64,000 nt of DNA, from positions 1-64,000 of the forward strand of contig JACQFQ010000043.1 of NCBI GenBank assembly GCA_016199985.1. Direction: 5' to 3'. Position numbers and translations under genes: made by a program. The stretch is from Verrucomicrobiota bacterium. Lineage in GTDB: Bacteria; Verrucomicrobiota; Verrucomicrobiia; Limisphaerales; UBA11320. The notes below the pieces were generated by a model. The model made no database searches. It had not been told where the DNA came from and saw only the letters and a list, made by a program, of their open reading frames with translations. How positions within the stretch are numbered: the stretch's first letter is position 1; the number at the start of each line of letters is the position of its first letter. Positions 61,734 through 64,000 of the stretch are shown here, one piece after another.

Positions 61734-61791
61734 TTTGGTTAGATTGTTTGTTTCGTTCAACCTTTGGTTAGATTGTTTGTTTCGTTCAACC
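61734..61791 (-). repeat. Tandem 2 x 29-bp repeat in the Flp pilin A leader
   Basis: Two identical 29-bp units (61734-61762 and 61763-61791), each starting TTTGGTTAGATT and ending TTCGTTCAACC on the plus strand. The other Flp gene has a single, near-identical copy at 62221-62249. The duplication adds exactly 29 nt to the leader of this gene (87 versus 58 nt from promoter core to ATG). Confidence 0.85.
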
Positions 61792-61803
61792 GCTGCGCTC
61801 GAT

Positions 61804-61820
61804 AGGCAGCTCCCATGCCA
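61804..61820 (-). promoter_or_regulatory. Sigma-54-type promoter before Flp pilin A
   Basis: The minus strand reads TGGCATGGGAGCTGCCT with GG-N10-GC spacing. Transcription start is predicted near 61794, just ahead of the 29-bp tandem repeat and about 76 nt before the ATG. Confidence 0.7.
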
Positions 61821-61875
61821 ACCGCCGTTCGTGCGGTTCTTGCCCTCGTCACCAGCCTGCTTTACCCAAAACGAC

Positions 61876-61918
61876 TCGAGGGCTGGATCAGGCATCGCAA
61901 CCCAGTTCCAGCCCCCGA
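61876..61918 (-). repeat. Inverted repeat downstream of Flp pilin B (copy with one mismatch)
   Basis: TCGAGGGCTGGA (61876-61887) faces TCCAGCCCCCGA (61907-61918), one mismatch from perfect. It is the counterpart of the element at 61388-61430 and lies 33 bp past the stop of the Flp gene at 61951, the same distance as in the other copy. Confidence 0.55.
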
Positions 61919-61950
61919 CGCTTCGCGTATTTCAATCCGGTTAACGCCCC

Positions 61951-62205
61951 CTAATTCCCCGCGTTGTTGAAATCAACCATCCCGGTCTTCTTGCCGGCGG
62001 CGGTGTTGGCATCCGGCAGCGCATTGCCCTTAGGATCGGCGCTCTCACCTGAAAGCGTCGCCGCGGCCCGAGACGCGGTGTATTTGATCTGCTTTCCGAA
62101 GAGCCCGAAGATGCAGATGCATCCCAAGGCCACCACGGCCAGGACGATCAGATACTCGCTCATCGCCATGCCCAGCTTGCTGTTCTTTGTAACGTTGATC
62201 TTCAT
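61951..62205 (-). CDS. Flp-family type IVb pilin B
   Basis: The ATG at 62205 gives an 84-aa prepilin with the same leader, cleavage region (SKLG/MAMSEY) and membrane helix as pilin A, and the same C-terminal KKTGMVDFNNAGN. The central stretch after SRAAATLSGE differs (SADPKGNALPDANTAAG), so the two would differ on the surface of the filament. Gene, leader, promoter and downstream hairpin are all duplicated with pilin A, showing a recent tandem duplication of the whole unit. The first gene of the minus-strand pilin series. Confidence 0.93.
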   Translation of the reverse strand: MKINVTKNSKLGMAMSEYLIVLAVVALGCICIFGLFGKQIKYTASRAAATLSGESADPKGNALPDANTAAGKKTGMVDFNNAGN

Positions 62206-62261
62206 AAGTCTTAGTCTTTCTTTGGTTAGATTGTTTGTTTCGCTCAACTACTCCTCTCCTT

Positions 62262-62278
62262 AGGCAGCTTTCATGCCA
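62262..62278 (-). promoter_or_regulatory. Sigma-54-type promoter before Flp pilin B
   Basis: The minus strand reads TGGCATGAAAGCTGCCT with GG-N10-GC spacing. Transcription start is predicted near 62252, about 47 nt before the ATG at 62205. The plus-strand site at 62380 lies 100 bp away and points the other way, so this gap is a divergent sigma-54 promoter region. Confidence 0.7.
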
Positions 62279-62379
62279 GCGCTCCGACTCGTTGTCATGG
62301 CAGTCTCAACGAACCCCTCCTTCTCGACAACGATCCGAGGGCAGGCAGGCCTGGAGAAAGCGGCGGGGTGCGAACGAGA

Positions 62380-62396
62380 TGGCATGGGGCTTGCCA
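62380..62396 (+). promoter_or_regulatory. Sigma-54-type promoter before the 252-aa pilin-like gene
   Basis: TGGCATGGGGCTTGCCA has the GG-N10-GC spacing and a TTGC -12 block, one of the best matches of the set. Transcription is predicted from about 62406, 20 nt before the ATG at 62426. Confidence 0.7.
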
Positions 62397-62425
62397 TTCA
62401 TGGGTCCGGAACTGAAAGAAAGACC

Positions 62426-63184
62426 ATGAGAATCTTCCCTCGCATCAAGACTCACCGCTCGGCTGGGCTCGCTATGACGGAGTATCTTGTCCTGGTGGCA
62501 CTGTTGGCCGTTGGCTTCGTGCTCGCCTCCGGGAGGATTTCTGCCGGCGTGAAGTATCTTGCGGCTCAGTGCGTCGCGACGCTGGAGCAGAAGTCATCGG
62601 ACGCGGCAGCTCCCGGTTTGGACGACTTCGCATCGGATCCCGGGGGCGGGTTGGGGGAGAGTCACACCACTCCCACGACCAACCCAACACCCACGAAGAA
62701 CACCGCCAAGGACTTTATCGACTCGCTGGCTGGCGTTTCGGATTGGAAGGAAAGGCGGTCGCAGCTGATTGACCGCGCCCTTCAACAAACCAAGGGCGAT
62801 TACTCGGCGGCAATCAACGTGATCAAGAGTTGGCGCGAGTCAGATCCCAGCCTCCAAAACAACCCAGACCTCATCAACGCAGGGCACTACGTCAACGCAT
62901 CGGCTCAGATTCTAAATGGGGTGATGATCGATATCGTTCAGGCCGAATCCATCACTTACAACATCCTAAAACTGACGGGAATCTGGCAGCTCGCACAAGC
63001 AATACCGAATGCAAGCGCCTACATTGGCGAGAAACTCGGTCATGCCTTGGGAGGCAAAGGACCAGGAAGCGGCTACGTCGCCATTGCCTCTTACCCCACG
63101 GAGGAGTCGTTCCTGTCAGAGCAAGCCGGGATTTTGAACGGATTGATGATCTTGCAGGAGCGGCAGCGCAACCAGAAACACTGA
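62426..63184 (+). CDS. Pilin-like protein (252 aa) with helical body
   Basis: The ATG at 62426, 30 bp past a sigma-54-type site, gives a 14-residue basic leader ending S-A-G, then L-A-M-T-E-Y-L-V-L-V-A-L with Glu at +5, and a hydrophobic helix, as in Flp prepilins. The frame is open further upstream but crosses the promoter. After a Gly/Thr/Pro linker (about 75-95) the body is helical: KDFIDSLAGVSDWKERRSQL, GDYSAAINVIKSWRESDPS, and a central less polar part around NGVMIDIVQAESITYNILKL. At three times the size of an Flp pilin it may be a minor pilin, adapter or tip protein. I do not recognise the body domain. The cpaB gene follows in the same direction. Confidence 0.75.
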   Translation: MRIFPRIKTHRSAGLAMTEYLVLVALLAVGFVLASGRISAGVKYLAAQCVATLEQKSSDAAAPGLDDFASDPGGGLGESHTTPTTNPTPTKNTAKDFIDSLAGVSDWKERRSQLIDRALQQTKGDYSAAINVIKSWRESDPSLQNNPDLINAGHYVNASAQILNGVMIDIVQAESITYNILKLTGIWQLAQAIPNASAYIGEKLGHALGGKGPGSGYVAIASYPTEESFLSEQAGILNGLMILQERQRNQKH

Positions 63185-63352
63185 TGCTTCGTCGGATCCT
63201 CTCCCCACTTCCCGAAAGACGATAAAAAGCTTTTACGTGGGCTTCGTTCTTCGCTTGCTTTGAGAGGACACTACCGATAGGAAGCCGTTGCTCACGATCC
63301 CGAATCCCCACGTTGGCTGCTGACTGGGAGCCTTTGGCGACGATCCGGGAGC

Positions 63353-63369
63353 TGGCACAAGACCTGCCT
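63353..63369 (+). promoter_or_regulatory. Sigma-54-type promoter before cpaB
   Basis: TGGCACAAGACCTGCCT has GG-N10-GC spacing with TGGCAC at -24. Transcription is predicted from about 63379, 78 nt before the cpaB ATG. The 272-bp gap between 63184 and 63457 holds no other gene I can support. Confidence 0.6.
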
Positions 63370-63456
63370 AAGGAACGCATCATGCGAGCAATCCACAAAC
63401 TGGGTTTCCACCGCTTGGGAACACAGAATCCCTGAAACAGCGAAGCCTGCCATTCT

Positions 63457-64000
63457 ATGAAGAACAAACTCCCCATCATCATCACCCTGCTGTTCGGAAT
63501 CGCGGCTATTTTTGTCGTCCGATCCTACATCGAAAAGATCCAGCAGGACAGTCGCGCTCAATTTCGTGGCGAGCGTATCATTGTGGCTCGCGAGGACCTG
63601 AAGGCCGGCGCCGCCCTCTCGCAGCAAATCCTGGCGGTCAAAGAATTCCCGTCCCGCTTTCTTCATCGTCAATCCATTAAGGAAGGGGAACTGGGTTCGA
63701 TCTTGAGCGCGAAGATTCATCGCGATATCCGGGCCGGCGATCCCGTGCTCTGGTCGGATTTCGAATCTCAGGCGAACAGCGGGTTTTCGGCGACAATCCC
63801 GCAAGGGGAAGGGGCGTACACCGTTTCCATCACCCGCGGAATCAAGCCGGGTTTGGTGCGGGCTGGAGATCACATCGACATCGTGGGCACGTTTACGATG
63901 CCGAAGCAGTCGCAGGCCGCTATCGCCGGCGGCGGCTCCTGGAAATCTTCTCAGGACGTGGTGAACAAGGTTCTCCTGCAGAATGTGACCGTGCTGAGCA
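63457..64000 (+). CDS. cpaB: CpaB-type Tad pilus assembly protein (partial, cut by window end)
   Basis: The reading frame is open from the ATG at 63457 to the window edge (181 codons). It starts with a TM helix (about 5-23, LPIIITLLFGIAAIFVVRS), then a SAF domain: ERIIVAREDLKAGAALSQQIL (about 39-60), the K-I-H-R-D-I-R-A-G-D-P-V-L turn (about 88-100), and the RcpC/CpaB continuation YTVSITRGIKPGLVRAGDHIDIVGTF. CpaB is an inner-membrane or periplasmic part of the Tad machine that links the secretin and is usually followed by cpaC and other tad genes. Those lie beyond the window if present. Confidence 0.9.
   Translation, partial: MKNKLPIIITLLFGIAAIFVVRSYIEKIQQDSRAQFRGERIIVAREDLKAGAALSQQILAVKEFPSRFLHRQSIKEGELGSILSAKIHRDIRAGDPVLWSDFESQANSGFSATIPQGEGAYTVSITRGIKPGLVRAGDHIDIVGTFTMPKQSQAAIAGGGSWKSSQDVVNKVLLQNVTVLS

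Noticed and set aside
63313..63435. Short plus-strand frame in the gap before cpaB (TTG start, about 40 codons)
   Set aside because: It reads as a helix-rich peptide but has no ATG or ribosome-binding site and contains the sigma-54-type site, so I treat the region as a leader.
62952..63485. Minus-strand frame of 177 codons overlapping the pilin-like gene and the cpaB start
   Set aside because: It overlaps two supported plus-strand genes and a promoter. It has no signal, domain or start context.

Overview
The window looks like a chromosomal segment of a GC-rich member of the Verrucomicrobiota (inference). The reasons are the paired DUF1549/DUF1553 and DUF1501 proteins, secreted LamG, lamin-tail and CAP proteins, a cytochrome c/sugar-dehydrogenase fusion, a PUR-alpha-like protein, and large eukaryote-like Ser/Thr kinases next to a Tad pilus locus. 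Coding density is high. I saw no rRNA, tRNA, CRISPR array or insertion sequence.

Positions 1-39,500 are mostly housekeeping and envelope genes. In order they hold a small lipoprotein, a secreted CAP protein, a SWIM-SNF2 ATPase, a GntP permease, a LamG/Ig surface protein, UbiD divergent from pyruvate carboxylase, and nadD and rsfS. Next come a PUR-like protein, an inner-membrane protein, a FecR-TPR-beta-barrel fusion, EamA and AI-2E transporters, rex, an olsB/plsC pair for ornithine lipids, the cytochrome c/GSDH protein and a secreted possible glycosidase. An HhH-GPD DNA glycosylase, a lamin-tail protein, the DUF1501/DUF1553 pair and homoserine kinase complete the region.

Positions 39,700-64,000 hold what appears to be one regulated surface system. 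Six small or medium envelope proteins (glycine-zipper lipoprotein, LpoB-like, YcfL-like, COG3014-like, CsgG-like, PEGA lipoprotein) are followed by a tandem-domain kinase and an FHA-GAF-AAA+ sigma-54 activator. Divergently there is a Tad/CpaF secretion ATPase with an FHA-like head. Then come a second, giant tandem-domain kinase, a PP2C phosphatase with a TPR-like tail, two Flp pilins, two oversized pilin-like proteins and the start of CpaB, which is cut by the window end. The prepilin peptidase, secretin (CpaC), TadB/C and CpaE are not in the window and may lie beyond 64,000.

The key observation is a 17-bp element, TGGCA(T/C)-N5-(C/T)TGCC, that fits a sigma-54 -24/-12 promoter. It occurs nine times in gaps of this 24-kb region, oriented toward the next gene in every case: before the glycine-zipper lipoprotein, COG3014, the PEGA protein, cpaF, the large pilin, both Flp pilins, the 252-aa pilin-like gene and cpaB. 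The only sigma-54 activator in the window sits in the middle of these sites and carries an intact phosphothreonine-binding FHA domain. I infer a circuit in which kinases and phosphatase set phosphothreonine marks, the FHA activator reads them, and sigma-54 polymerase then switches on the Tad pilus and an LpoB/CsgG-like lipoprotein set together. This is a hypothesis from sequence, not a demonstrated pathway.
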